Source: Chitinophagaceae bacterium (GTDB lineage Bacteria; Bacteroidota; Bacteroidia; Cytophagales; Cytophagaceae). Taken from it: 57,648 bases of DNA. Positions 27,747 to 35,930 of this stretch are shown piece by piece (positions within the stretch are counted from its first letter, which is position 1; each line of letters begins with the position of its first letter). The notes under the pieces were generated by a model. It was not told the origin of the DNA. It worked only from the letters and a program-made list of their open reading frames with translations, and did not search any database. A program made the position numbers and the translations under genes. The DNA lies in NCBI GenBank assembly GCA_028288405.1, contig JAQBNS010000003.1, positions 1-57,648 of the forward strand, given 5' to 3'.

Positions 27747-27776
27747 ACACTCCTGCGGAGCTCAGGAATGTTTTTT
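27747..27776 (+). terminator. Weak terminator-like hairpin
   Basis: ACACTCCTG pairs with CAGGAATGT (imperfect), followed by six T. It could serve the remnant above, or the convergent gene at 27775. Confidence 0.5.
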
Positions 27777-28167
27777 ACAACATTACTTTTTTGCGAAGGA
27801 ATTCAAGACCGGCATGAATGAAATCATTGACAGGCCTATACAACTCCCCCACTTCAATCACTTGAACGCTAGTGGCGCGATGTAAAGCAAAGACTTTTCT
27901 TAGCAAGCTTTCTGCCTGAGGCAATTCGAAATGAGAATCCTTGATGACATCAGAGTATAGTTCATAGCTTTTTCCTCTGTAATGAAAAACAATGAACGGA
28001 TTCTGATAGACATCAACAATGTACGCCATGTGATAAACGTTTTTCGCCAATTGCAGGTGTAATGACTGCCTTTGCTTTGTGGTCAACATTTCATCTTCCA
28101 GGCAAGCGACGAGATCCCATTGCTGGCAAATCAATAAAGCCATTTCTTCTTTGTGGTGTGTTTTCAT
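27775..28167 (-). CDS. Hypothetical protein, 130 residues
   Basis: Not recognised. A soluble, mostly helical protein starts MKTHHKEEMALLICQQWDLV, with a central aromatic part (HMAYIVDVYQNPFIVFHYRG). The composition is ordinary, with no signal peptide or membrane span. It is isolated: convergent with the AhpD region and divergent from the alpha/beta hydrolase. Codon use looks like that of its neighbours, which supports it as a real gene. Confidence 0.6.
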   Translation of the reverse strand: MKTHHKEEMALLICQQWDLVACLEDEMLTTKQRQSLHLQLAKNVYHMAYIVDVYQNPFIVFHYRGKSYELYSDVIKDSHFELPQAESLLRKVFALHRATSVQVIEVGELYRPVNDFIHAGLEFLRKKVML

Positions 28168-28359
28168 AGCTATATGTTTTATTACTATATTCAGAATATA
28201 AACTTGTAGTAACTATTGTTGTGGAAAAAAATTTCAAAACTTCTTATGATAATATAGATGTTTGTACACTCATCACTACTCACTAATAGGTATATTGCAC
28301 GCAGCGTTATAACACTTAGTTTTACTGCGAAATTCTTCCTCATCAAAACACGGTACAAC

Positions 28360-29157
28360 ATGAAACTTCTTGTCAGTATTACTCTTTTTTTATTGTGTGC
28401 CTTGTCGTCTTCATTCTACGTAGCACAAAGCAAAAACGTGTGGAATACATTTCAGGTTTTACAGGATACTATTCCCGTAACAGTACAACGTTTAGAACTG
28501 TATGATTATTCTAGAAGCCGGTCGATTCCTGTTGCTTTATATTTACCGGATAGCACTTCTCTTAAACAAAAACTGGTCATCTTCAATCACGGTTATGGAG
28601 AAAATCAAGGAACGCCTTATCTTGCTTATAGTTATCTAAATACTTTTCTGGCACAACATGGTTATCTTGTGGTGAGTATACAGCATGAGCTGCCTACAGA
28701 CGATCCTTTAGCCATGAACGGTAACTTGAGAGAAAAACGTATGCCCAATTGGGAAAGCGGTTTACAGAATATTTTGTTTGTGGTAAAAGAATTAAAAACA
28801 CGCATGCCCAATATCGATGATAAACGCTACAGTTTAATCGGCCACTCCAACGGAGGAGACATCACGATGTACTTTGCTACCGAATACCCAAGAAAAATCA
28901 ACAAAGCGATTTCACTAGACAACCGCAGGATGCCATTGCCTAAAATTGACAGTTTAAAAATTTACTCCCTACGCTCTAACGACTTGCCTGCCGACGAAGG
29001 CGTATTGCCTACAGCAGCCCAACAGACTGAACACGGCATGACCATCATCACCCTACCGAATACCAAACACATTGAAATGTGTGATGAAACAGCAACCGAA
29101 GAACAGAAAAGAGAGATTTGTAAATACGTGTTGAAATTTTTGGAAGAGAAAAAATAG
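28360..29157 (+). CDS. Secreted alpha/beta hydrolase
   Basis: 265 residues from the ATG at 28360, which gives a clean signal peptide (MKLLVSITLFLLCALSSSF). The open frame extends back to 28258 but that part lacks family character. The oxyanion segment is FNHGYGENQG, the nucleophile is S163 in LIGHSNGGD and the likely catalytic His is H237 in NTKHIEM. Probably an exported esterase or dienelactone-hydrolase-like enzyme; substrate unknown. It is monocistronic, followed by an intergenic palindrome repeat. Confidence 0.85.
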   Translation: MKLLVSITLFLLCALSSSFYVAQSKNVWNTFQVLQDTIPVTVQRLELYDYSRSRSIPVALYLPDSTSLKQKLVIFNHGYGENQGTPYLAYSYLNTFLAQHGYLVVSIQHELPTDDPLAMNGNLREKRMPNWESGLQNILFVVKELKTRMPNIDDKRYSLIGHSNGGDITMYFATEYPRKINKAISLDNRRMPLPKIDSLKIYSLRSNDLPADEGVLPTAAQQTEHGMTIITLPNTKHIEMCDETATEEQKREICKYVLKFLEEKK

Positions 29158-29215
29158 CGCGCCGTTAACTCAGGATTTTTCACCGTTTAGATTTTTCACT
29201 TGTTAAAGAAAGCTT

Positions 29216-29324
29216 CTTACCCCTAAATCCCCTAAAGGGGACTTTTAAGAAAGAGTATTTATACTTAGTTAGCTCTCTGTTTCTTCGTACTCAATAAGTC
29301 CCCTTTAGGGGATTTAGGGGTAAG
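29216..29324. repeat. CCCCTAAAGGGG-type palindromic repeat pair (perfect 29-base arms)
   Basis: Arms 29216-29244 and 29296-29324 are exact inverse copies built on CCCCTAAATCCCCTAAAGGG. Each arm also carries its own internal palindrome (CCCCTAAAGGGG), so cruciform or twin hairpins are possible. Relatives lie at 31658-31684 (one arm only) and 50229-50330. Confidence 0.88.
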
Positions 29325-29403
29325 ACAGCCAGGCCAATTTTCCAATGTCGTTTACAAACGATTAAATTATCTGAAAAATATTTCTAAATTTTATTTTTAA
29401 ATG

Positions 29404-29425
29404 AATGAACGTTCATTTATATTTG
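29404..29425 (+). promoter_or_regulatory. TetR operator and -7 box of the efflux operon
   Basis: A perfect 14-base palindrome AATGAACGTTCATT (29404-29417) directly abuts TATATTTG (29418-29425), a perfect TAnnTTTG -7 box. The ATG of the tetR gene starts 7 bases later, so the transcript should have almost no leader. A regulator bound to the palindrome would block the promoter, implying autorepression. Confidence 0.72.
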
Positions 29426-29432
29426 CTCCCCT

Positions 29433-30029
29433 ATGAGAGTAAGAGACGAAAATAAAATCGATGCTATTCAGGAAAAGGCTGTTGAGATTATAGTAGAGAG
29501 TGGCTTTGACGGGCTGAGTATGCAAAAGCTCGCTAAAGCTGCGAATGTTTCTCCTGCTACTTTATACATTTACTTTAAAGACAGAGATGATCTGATTCAA
29601 CAGGTGGCCACCAAAGAAGCGTCTAAGATGGTAGAAGCCTCACTGAAAAATTTTGATCCGAGCCTCCCGTTTGCAGAAGGCTTAACGATACAATGGAAAA
29701 ACAGAGCGAAGTACTGGTTGAAACATCCTAAGCAAGCGAAGTTCCTGGAACAAGTACGTCACTCTCCTGTAGGAGAAGAAGTGTATACCAAAGTAAAAAA
29801 AGAATTTTCACTCGTGATGTCAGAATTTGTAAAAGGAGCTGTCAAACGTAAAGAACTCATCGCTTTACCGATTGAAGTCTATTGGGCTGTAGCCTTTGCT
29901 CCCTTTTATCAATTGGTCAAATTTCACGACGATGGAAAAAGCATGTCGGGCAAACCTTTTAAATGGAGTGATGCTTACATGAATCAAACCCTGGCGCTGG
30001 TGCTCAAAGCACTGACACCGGAAAAATAA
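29433..30029 (+). CDS. TetR/AcrR family transcriptional regulator
   Basis: 198 residues. The N-terminal helix-turn-helix is seen in AVEIIVESGFDGLSMQKLAKAAN and VSPATLYIYFKDRDDL. The C-terminal ligand domain is of average size. It heads an operon with a 72-residue protein (24 bases later) and an MFS pump (12 bases further), so it likely represses this efflux operon and releases it on binding a toxic ligand. Its own promoter carries the palindrome described at 29404. Confidence 0.92.
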   Translation: MRVRDENKIDAIQEKAVEIIVESGFDGLSMQKLAKAANVSPATLYIYFKDRDDLIQQVATKEASKMVEASLKNFDPSLPFAEGLTIQWKNRAKYWLKHPKQAKFLEQVRHSPVGEEVYTKVKKEFSLVMSEFVKGAVKRKELIALPIEVYWAVAFAPFYQLVKFHDDGKSMSGKPFKWSDAYMNQTLALVLKALTPEK

Positions 30030-30053
30030 ATTTCAATCATTAACTGCAGGCAC

Positions 30054-30272
30054 ATGGCACATGTCCTTATTTTTAAAACCAATGTAGAATCAGAAGAGCA
30101 ATTGCAGCAAGCCAGCTTGTTGCTCAACGCCACTGATTCAATCATCAAATGGAACATTGACCGTGAAGACATCGATAAGGTGTTGCGCGTAGAGTCAACA
30201 CTTCCACACATCAACGACATCATGAAAATCATGATGGAAGCGGGTTTTTCCTGCGAAGAATTAGTAGATTAA
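30054..30272 (+). CDS. Small HMA-like (ferredoxin-fold) protein without metal cysteines
   Basis: 72 residues (MAHVLIFKTNVESEEQ...). The strand-helix-strand-strand-helix-strand order and the pattern IKWNIDREDIDKVLRVES resemble heavy-metal-associated domains, but the CxxC metal site is missing; the only Cys is near the C-terminus (FSCEE). Such degenerate HMA-like proteins recur in Bacteroidota. It lies between tetR and the MFS pump. Its role is unknown; metal carriage by the usual cysteine pair can be excluded. Confidence 0.72.
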   Translation: MAHVLIFKTNVESEEQLQQASLLLNATDSIIKWNIDREDIDKVLRVESTLPHINDIMKIMMEAGFSCEELVD

Positions 30273-30284
30273 TTAACCCTCGTT

Positions 30285-31568
30285 ATGTCAAACAACGCGA
30301 TCAATACTCCTATTCCTTTTACACCCTATCAAAAACTGGCCATTGCTATTTTAGCCTTGACACAATTTACCGTTATCCTTGATTTCATGATCATGTCGCC
30401 TTTGGGAGATGCTTTGATGAAATCGATGGAATTGACCACGATTCAATTTGGTATAGCCGTCTCTGCCTACGCACTGAGCGCCGGTGTATCAGGCTTGCTC
30501 ACCGCAGGATTTGCGGACCGCTACGACCGTAAAAAACTATTGCTCTTCTTCTACATTGGATTTATCGTCGGTACATTCCTTTGCGGTATTACGACCAACT
30601 ACCCGACGCTTGTCGCGGCACGCATTGTGACCGGTTTGTTTGGCGGTGTGATCGGCTCTATATCCATGGCCATTATGGCCGATTTGTTTCCCTTGCAACA
30701 ACGTGGCCGTGTCATGGGATTTATACAAATGGGTTTTGGCGCCAGTCAGGTACTGGGTATTCCCATCGGTCTATACATCTCGAACCACTTGGGCTGGCAA
30801 GCACCTTTCTTTATGATCGTCGCACTTGCTGTAATTATTTTATTTGTCATCATTGTAAAATTAAATCCTATCAATGAACACTTAAAAATTCCGCAAGAAC
30901 ATAATGCCTTTATCCATTTATGGAACACGGTAAAACAACGCGATTACCGCGTCGGCTTCACGGCTACCGCTTTGATGTCCTTAGGAGGATTCATGATGAT
31001 GCCGTGGGGCAGTGCATTTTCCATCAACAATTTACACATCACTGTCGAACAATTACCTTTACTCTTTATGATGGCCGGCATCGGTTCTTTGGTGGTCATG
31101 CCTATCATCGGCAGACTCAGTGACAGCATCGATAAATTTACGTTGTTTGCCTTTGCATCGTTCTTCCTGATGGCAGTAGTCGTTTATTATACCAACCTGA
31201 CACCTTCCCCTTTCTGGGTGGTAACATTGGTCAATGTACTGATGATGGTGGGCGTGATGAGCCGTATGGTGCCTAGTATGGCACTTACCTCAGCATTGCC
31301 TAACATTCAGGACAGAGGAGCATTTATGAGCATCAACTCTTCCTTGCAGCAAATGGCAGGTGGTGTAGCCGCTTTTATCGGTGGAATGATTGTGGTACAA
31401 AAAGATAACTATAGTCCGCTGGAACGTTACGACATATTGGGATATGTCATTGTGGGAATTTCAGTAGTCTGTATGATTATGCTTTATCGTGTCAGCAAAC
31501 TCGTAAAAGCAAAACCTGCACCTAAAATTGTAGTGCCCGTAGCTCCGGCATTGGACGATGTGATATAA
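30285..31568 (+). CDS. MFS transporter, DHA1-type drug efflux family
   Basis: 427 residues, 12 predicted spans. The loop 2-3 motif is GFADRYDRKKLLLFFY, and motif RIVTGLFGGVIGS with DLFPLQQRGRVMGFI is typical of the DHA1/AraJ-like group. It is an inner-membrane proton antiporter, probably exporting a small toxic compound. It is the last gene of the tetR operon. Its TAA stop runs straight into a purine-rich inverted repeat. Confidence 0.9.
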   Translation: MSNNAINTPIPFTPYQKLAIAILALTQFTVILDFMIMSPLGDALMKSMELTTIQFGIAVSAYALSAGVSGLLTAGFADRYDRKKLLLFFYIGFIVGTFLCGITTNYPTLVAARIVTGLFGGVIGSISMAIMADLFPLQQRGRVMGFIQMGFGASQVLGIPIGLYISNHLGWQAPFFMIVALAVIILFVIIVKLNPINEHLKIPQEHNAFIHLWNTVKQRDYRVGFTATALMSLGGFMMMPWGSAFSINNLHITVEQLPLLFMMAGIGSLVVMPIIGRLSDSIDKFTLFAFASFFLMAVVVYYTNLTPSPFWVVTLVNVLMMVGVMSRMVPSMALTSALPNIQDRGAFMSINSSLQQMAGGVAAFIGGMIVVQKDNYSPLERYDILGYVIVGISVVCMIMLYRVSKLVKAKPAPKIVVPVAPALDDVI

Positions 31569-31637
31569 AATAAGAAAGAGAAACAGAAAGAGAAAGAGGC
31601 ATCTTCTGTTTCTCTTTCTGTTTCTCTTTCTTATTTT
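31567..31637. repeat. Purine/pyrimidine inverted repeat with perfect 29-base arms
   Basis: The left arm (31567-31595) is AGAAAGAGAAACAGAAAGAG-like with a ~6-base period; the right arm 31609-31637 is its exact inverse, around a 13-base loop. It overlaps the MFS stop codon and may double as its terminator. Confidence 0.8.
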
Positions 31638-31733
31638 ATTCTATTCTATCTGTCTTGCCCCTAAATCCCCTAAAGGGGACTTGAGGAGCCACGATGTCTT
31701 TTACAATTGCTCTTGATGGCTCCCTTTTCTTTC

Positions 31734-31841
31734 AGTCCCCGTAGGGTCTCTCGAAGAGGACCCTGCGCGCCACTTGAGTGTAATTCGAATCTTCTATGCA
31801 TTCAAGACGCAGGGTCCCTTTCAGGAGACCCTGCAGGGACT
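31734..31841. repeat. GGACCCTGC inverted repeat
   Basis: Imperfect 34-base arms (31734-31767 and 31808-31841; core AGGACCCTGCG / CGCAGGGTCC, outer AGTCCC / GGGACT) enclose a 40-base spacer. It is GC-rich compared with its surroundings and could be a non-autonomous mobile element. Confidence 0.75.
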
Positions 31842-31966
31842 ACAGAAAGAGACTTGAATGAAAAATAATGTCATCCGTTGCATAGAAGATACGATGATAT
31901 CATTTTATAAAAAAAATGCCTTTACCTTATTAAATCAAGCTTTCTGAAAAAAAATGATCCTCCCTC

Positions 31967-32009
31967 TTGACATTCCTGTTTTTTATATTCTACTTTGAAT
32001 TACAAAGTA
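31967..32009 (+). promoter_or_regulatory. Promoter with ACTTTG-N5-CAAAGT operator (site 1)
   Basis: TTGACA at 31967 lies 18-21 bases before TACTTTG (31991-31997), which is also the left arm of the palindrome TACTTTG-AATTA-CAAAGTA (31991-32009). The ATG of the membrane-protein gene follows 7 bases on. A near-identical site precedes 32979. This is the likely operator of the winged-helix regulator at 32628. Confidence 0.68.
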
Positions 32010-32016
32010 ATTTGAG

Positions 32017-32631
32017 ATGAACCAACAAGCCTTAGAAGATCTGAAAGAAATACGGTCGATCATGGATCGTTCTACCCGTTTTATTTCACTGAGTGGTATA
32101 TCGGGTGTCATTGCCGGTGTGGCTGCCTTAGCTGGAGCCGCAGCTGCTTACTGGTATTTCCAGGAGGTGATTTTCAACACCGAATCTGTCGACTATTGGA
32201 ATCAGGACGCACAGTATCGTTTCTTCCTGCTGGACGCCTTGGTGGTATTGATCGTCGCCGTATCGGGCGGTATTTTCTTTACCGTAAGGAAAGCTAAAAG
32301 TCAGGGACAAAAAATATGGGATTCCACTTCCCGACGCTTACTGATCAATCTTTCCATCCCCTTGGCTGTAGGCGGTTACTTTTGTGCCGTACTCTTGTAC
32401 ATGGGTTTTATAGGATTCATCGCACCGGTTACTCTTACCTTCTATGGATTGGCATTGCTCAATGCGAGTAAATATACGTTAGACGATATCCGCTACCTGG
32501 CCATCTCGGAATTGATATTGGGCATGGTGGCCTTGTGGTTCATTGGTTATGGTTTGTTATTCTGGAGCATCGGTTTCGGCGTATTGCATATTGTGTACGG
32601 ATTGGTGATGTATTTTAAATACGAGAAGTGA
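32017..32631 (+). CDS. Integral membrane protein paired with a winged-helix regulator
   Basis: 204 residues. The N-terminal part (MNQQALEDLKEIRSIMDRST) is amphipathic; five hydrophobic spans follow (from GVIAGVAALAGAAAAYWYF to YGLVMYFKYEK). It is not a named family to me, but this arrangement with a small winged-helix gene overlapping the stop by four bases (GTGA) is a recurrent Bacteroidota pair. Possibly it senses envelope state and controls the regulator; this is inference. Confidence 0.75.
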   Translation: MNQQALEDLKEIRSIMDRSTRFISLSGISGVIAGVAALAGAAAAYWYFQEVIFNTESVDYWNQDAQYRFFLLDALVVLIVAVSGGIFFTVRKAKSQGQKIWDSTSRRLLINLSIPLAVGGYFCAVLLYMGFIGFIAPVTLTFYGLALLNASKYTLDDIRYLAISELILGMVALWFIGYGLLFWSIGFGVLHIVYGLVMYFKYEK

Positions 32632-32927
32632 GCGATATCATTCAACATTGGGATAAAGCATTTGAAAACAAAGCCAGGCTCGCCATCATGTCTATCCTGA
32701 TGGTTACGGATTGGGCGGACTTCAATCGCTTCAAGGAACAACTGGATTTGACAGATGGAAATCTCGCCAGTCATTTATCCGCTTTGGAAAAAGTAGGCTA
32801 TATAGAAGTGCGCAAATCTTTTATTGGAAAAAAACCGAACACCTCCTATCGTGTTACCGCGACAGGCAAAAAAGCATTCAAGCAACACTTACAATCACTC
32901 GAAAAATTTCTCCGTAATCAAGGTTGA
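32628..32927 (+). CDS. Winged-helix transcriptional regulator (ArsR/MarR-like, HTH_34 type)
   Basis: 99 residues starting at GTG 32628, which overlaps the preceding TGA. The fold is a single winged helix: KARLAIMSILMVTDWADFNRFKEQL, DGNLASHLSALEKVGYIEV and the wing FIGKKPNTSYRVT. It has no sensor domain, so control must come from dimer state, a partner or the co-encoded membrane protein. Identical palindromes at the promoters of 32017 and 32979 flank it, suggesting it represses its own operon and the long downstream membrane/exosortase unit. Confidence 0.88.
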   Translation: MSDIIQHWDKAFENKARLAIMSILMVTDWADFNRFKEQLDLTDGNLASHLSALEKVGYIEVRKSFIGKKPNTSYRVTATGKKAFKQHLQSLEKFLRNQG

Positions 32928-32941
32928 TTTTTTTTGAGCTT

Positions 32942-32961
32942 TAACTTTGAAATACAAAGCA
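32942..32961 (+). promoter_or_regulatory. ACTTTG-N5-CAAAG operator on a TAnnTTTG box (site 2)
   Basis: TAACTTTG (32942-32949) is a perfect TAnnTTTG -7 box and also the left arm of AACTTTG-AAATA-CAAAGCA. It repeats site 1 with the same 5-base spacer, 18 bases before the ATG at 32979. Confidence 0.68.
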
Positions 32962-32978
32962 CTTTTAAATAAATAGAT

Positions 32979-34412
32979 ATGAAATTAAAAGAAACACTCC
33001 TTCTGCTCTCTACAGCATTGATCTGTACACTGCTTTTCTACAAACAATCCTGGGGATTGAATGTACCCGTATTTGCTTTACTCATTGTTACCGCACAAGC
33101 CGTTTACAAACCCGAACTGCGTCACAACCGCAGTTGGTTATGGGCATCCTTTGTCACGATGGTTGCCGCACTGGCCTACTACTTCACCAACAACAGCGGT
33201 GCTGCCTGCTTATTCGTTCTATCTGTTGTGTTCTCTTCGGGATTACAAATGAAAGATTCCTTATTGCTCTTTCTTCCTTTTCATGCGTTCCTCAATTTCT
33301 TCCTTGCTCCCATCGCCCTTATAGTAGAACGTGTCAGCCATACCTTTACCAGTGAAAAGAAAAGTATTTCGATTCGCCTGTTTCTTTTCCCGGTCTTGAT
33401 CTTCACCGTCTTTCTTATCGTGTATGCGGTTGCCAATCCTCTGCTTTGGGAACAATTGAGTGCTTTATTCGCCATCATAGACGCCACTTTTGCACTCTGC
33501 TTTATCCTCTCTTTCCTTATTATCCTTCCCATCATCAGAGGACAGATCATCGGCTGGCTGTCTTCTTTGGAAAATCTTTGTGAAAAAATTATTGGCTTCG
33601 TATCCGAACCGAGAAAAAGCAGCGATCAGGAAAAAGTAACGCGTTTGATGAAGGAAGCCTTATTGGTATTTGGTTCACTCATTGTTCTCCTTACCTATAT
33701 GATCTTGCTGGATGGCTACGAATTAATCTATAACAGCACGCAGGCTTCTTTATCTGCCAACCTTCATGCCAGTATATACATTTTGATTGCCTCTATGTTC
33801 ATGGCCATTGGTGTGATATTGTATTACTTTTCTCTGCCTGTTATCTTTCATCCCAAATTTGATCGCATCAAATGGGCTGTGAATAGTTGGATCGCATTGA
33901 ACATTCTTTTGTGTATCATTTGTCTGATAAAAAATAATGTGTACGTACATGAACTGGGATTGACCTACAAACGCATCGGTGTGTACACTTATCTCCTGAC
34001 CACTATTTTTGCTTTGCTCATCACCGCTTACAAAACAAATGCATCACTCAACAACTGGATGTTGATCAAGGCCAACACCTGGATGATCTATGGTGTGCTG
34101 ATGATCTTTGTATGTGTGCCCTGGGACATCGTCATCACCCGTTATAATTTGAACTACACCAAAGATCCGGATATTGCTTACATCTATAGTCTTTCCAAAC
34201 AAGCTCAGTTAGAATACTTATCCATTACCTTAGAAAAAGACAACAGTCCTGAACAAAAGAAATTATTGCTCGAGCAACTCAAGAATCTGGATTACTACAC
34301 CATACAATACCTGCAATCAGAAAAAGCGCTTTCTCTGACGGCCGAAGATCATCGCATGCTTCATCAGTATGCCGAGTTAGATGAAAAATATGATTTAAAA
34401 AACCTGTATTAA
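32979..34412 (+). CDS. DUF4153/DUF4173-type polytopic membrane protein
   Basis: 477 residues with about 12 hydrophobic spans and a ~70-residue C-terminal soluble tail. Segments such as NPLLWEQLSALF, LTYMILLDGYELIYNST, ELGLTYKRIGVYTYLL and the tail start WDIVITRYNLNY are typical of the DUF4153/4173 membrane proteins of Bacteroidota. No function is known. It starts the unit that continues with a DUF1361 protein three bases later. The promoter carries operator site 2. Confidence 0.82.
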   Translation: MKLKETLLLLSTALICTLLFYKQSWGLNVPVFALLIVTAQAVYKPELRHNRSWLWASFVTMVAALAYYFTNNSGAACLFVLSVVFSSGLQMKDSLLLFLPFHAFLNFFLAPIALIVERVSHTFTSEKKSISIRLFLFPVLIFTVFLIVYAVANPLLWEQLSALFAIIDATFALCFILSFLIILPIIRGQIIGWLSSLENLCEKIIGFVSEPRKSSDQEKVTRLMKEALLVFGSLIVLLTYMILLDGYELIYNSTQASLSANLHASIYILIASMFMAIGVILYYFSLPVIFHPKFDRIKWAVNSWIALNILLCIICLIKNNVYVHELGLTYKRIGVYTYLLTTIFALLITAYKTNASLNNWMLIKANTWMIYGVLMIFVCVPWDIVITRYNLNYTKDPDIAYIYSLSKQAQLEYLSITLEKDNSPEQKKLLLEQLKNLDYYTIQYLQSEKALSLTAEDHRMLHQYAELDEKYDLKNLY

Positions 34413-34415
34413 ATT

Positions 34416-35081
34416 ATGAAGACCTACTTATTCAATCGCAAATCACTACTGGCCACAGCGCTGCTGACGGCAACCGGTTTTGTATTCCTTGCTCTTCGCA
34501 TTGGAATGACTGGAAAATCGTTCTATACCTTTTTATTATGGAATTTATTTCTGGGTATCATCCCATTGATTCCAGCCTATCACTTTAGAAAAAAGATGCA
34601 AAAAGATTTCAATTGGACCTTGCCGATATTCTTCTTTGCCTGGTTGTTTCTCTTTCCGAACGCACCGTACATCTTAACGGACTTTGTACACTTGCATTCC
34701 CAAGAACAGGTACCGATCTGGTACGATGCCTCCCTGCTCTTTTTCTTTACACTGGCGGGAATGTTTGCCGGTATCGTTTCTCTTCATTGGATCCATAAGG
34801 GATTAGACCAATTAGGCCATAAGTGGCTATCCTGGTTGATTGTTCTATTCACTATTGTGCTCAGTGGTTACGGCGTTTTCCTTGGAAGAGTCCTGCGGTT
34901 GAATTCATGGGATGTGATCGTACGTACAGAAAAGGTGATTACCTTATCGTTACAACACCTCAACAATCCGGTAGCCATCAGCATGACCATTACCTTCTCC
35001 ATTGTCCTGGCCTCTGTGTATGGCGTCTTTAAAATCATTCGTTCATCTTCCTACCCTGCTCATGAAACATTCCTTTCTTAA
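34416..35081 (+). CDS. DUF1361 membrane protein
   Basis: 221 residues with about seven spans. The block WLFLFPNAPYILTDFVHL and the later LRLNSWDVI are signatures of the DUF1361 family, inner-membrane proteins of unknown function. The gene lies three bases after the DUF4153-type gene and overlaps dgkA by 20 bases, so it belongs to the same operon. Confidence 0.87.
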   Translation: MKTYLFNRKSLLATALLTATGFVFLALRIGMTGKSFYTFLLWNLFLGIIPLIPAYHFRKKMQKDFNWTLPIFFFAWLFLFPNAPYILTDFVHLHSQEQVPIWYDASLLFFFTLAGMFAGIVSLHWIHKGLDQLGHKWLSWLIVLFTIVLSGYGVFLGRVLRLNSWDVIVRTEKVITLSLQHLNNPVAISMTITFSIVLASVYGVFKIIRSSSYPAHETFLS

Positions 35082-35412
35082 AAGTGTGACTTGTTCCCTG
35101 AATGGAATTAAACATGCATTAAAAACCGAACGCAATTTTAAAATTCAAGTTTTGTGTGGCATCAGTATTTTGCTGCTGGGCATTGAAGCGAAACTGAGTA
35201 AAACAGAATGGTGCATTCTATTTCTCACCATAGGATTTGTATTGTGTATGGAACTCGTCAATACCTGCATAGAAAAAACTATGGATCTGGTTCACCCTAC
35301 TTATTCTAAAAAAGTAAGGGTCATCAAAGACATTGCAGCAGGCGTGGTGACATTGGCTTCGCTGGTTGCTGTTGCGGTGGGTGTACTACTATTCTATAAA
35401 CTATTTATTTAA
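35062..35412 (+). CDS. dgkA: Diacylglycerol/undecaprenol kinase family protein
   Basis: 116 residues from ATG 35062; a start at 35002 would overlap the previous gene more and adds no family residues. DgkA-type marks: KTERNFKIQ near residue 22 and the catalytic segment E64-LVN67-TCIE71-KTMDLV. Three membrane spans. In Gram-positive and many other bacteria this form phosphorylates undecaprenol. Its place beside exosortase K suggests a lipid-carrier or envelope role, but that is inference. Confidence 0.9.
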   Translation: MKHSFLKSVTCSLNGIKHALKTERNFKIQVLCGISILLLGIEAKLSKTEWCILFLTIGFVLCMELVNTCIEKTMDLVHPTYSKKVRVIKDIAAGVVTLASLVAVAVGVLLFYKLFI

Positions 35413-35423
35413 ACAAACTATTT

Positions 35424-35930
35424 ATGAATACACTAACTGAAAAACAATTACTTCGGAAAATCAGAGTATGGATCATCTTCTTCATGGTAAGTTTAGTACT
35501 AAGCGGTATCACTGCTTTCCCGATAGAAACGCAATTGGAAGTTGCTATGAATTATATGCATTACTTGCCGGAGATCCTGCAATTGTGGTTGACTCAAATT
35601 TACTTTGCAGTGAAAACAACCAATGCTCAATTTCCCTATTTGAGTTATGGCACAGACTGGTTGGCTTTTTCACACATCGTGATAGCTACCGCTTTCATCG
35701 GTCCCTTGAGAGATCCTGTGAAAAATATCTGGGTCATTCAATTCGGAATGATTGCCTGCCTCATGGTATTTCCTTTGGCTTTTATAGCGGGATCAGTAAG
35801 GGAGATTCCTTTGTTTTGGAAATTGATCGATTGTTCTTTTGGTGCACTGGGAATCATTCCGCTTTATATCTGCTACCGTTACATTAAGCAATTGGAAATA
35901 TTGACAAAAACACCCCATAACAGTTTATGA
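35424..35930 (+). CDS. Conserved four-helix membrane protein next to exosortase K
   Basis: 168 residues with about four hydrophobic spans. Conserved-looking parts are GITAFPIETQLE near the N-terminus, YGTDWLAFSHIVIA in the middle and FIGPLRDPVKNIWVIQFGMIA. I know this type as a widespread Bacteroidota hypothetical, with no function assigned. Its TGA overlaps the ATG of exosortase K by four bases (ATGA), so translation is coupled. Confidence 0.78.
   Translation: MNTLTEKQLLRKIRVWIIFFMVSLVLSGITAFPIETQLEVAMNYMHYLPEILQLWLTQIYFAVKTTNAQFPYLSYGTDWLAFSHIVIATAFIGPLRDPVKNIWVIQFGMIACLMVFPLAFIAGSVREIPLFWKLIDCSFGALGIIPLYICYRYIKQLEILTKTPHNSL

Larger units (their letters stand above)
31638..32016. other. 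Gene-free stretch rich in inverted repeats
   Basis: It holds a lone CCCCTAAAGGGG arm (31658-31684), a small hairpin GGAGCCA / TGGCTCC (31685-31723), the GGACCCTGC inverted repeat (31734-31841), and the promoter/operator of the next gene. No credible coding frame is seen. Confidence 0.7.
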
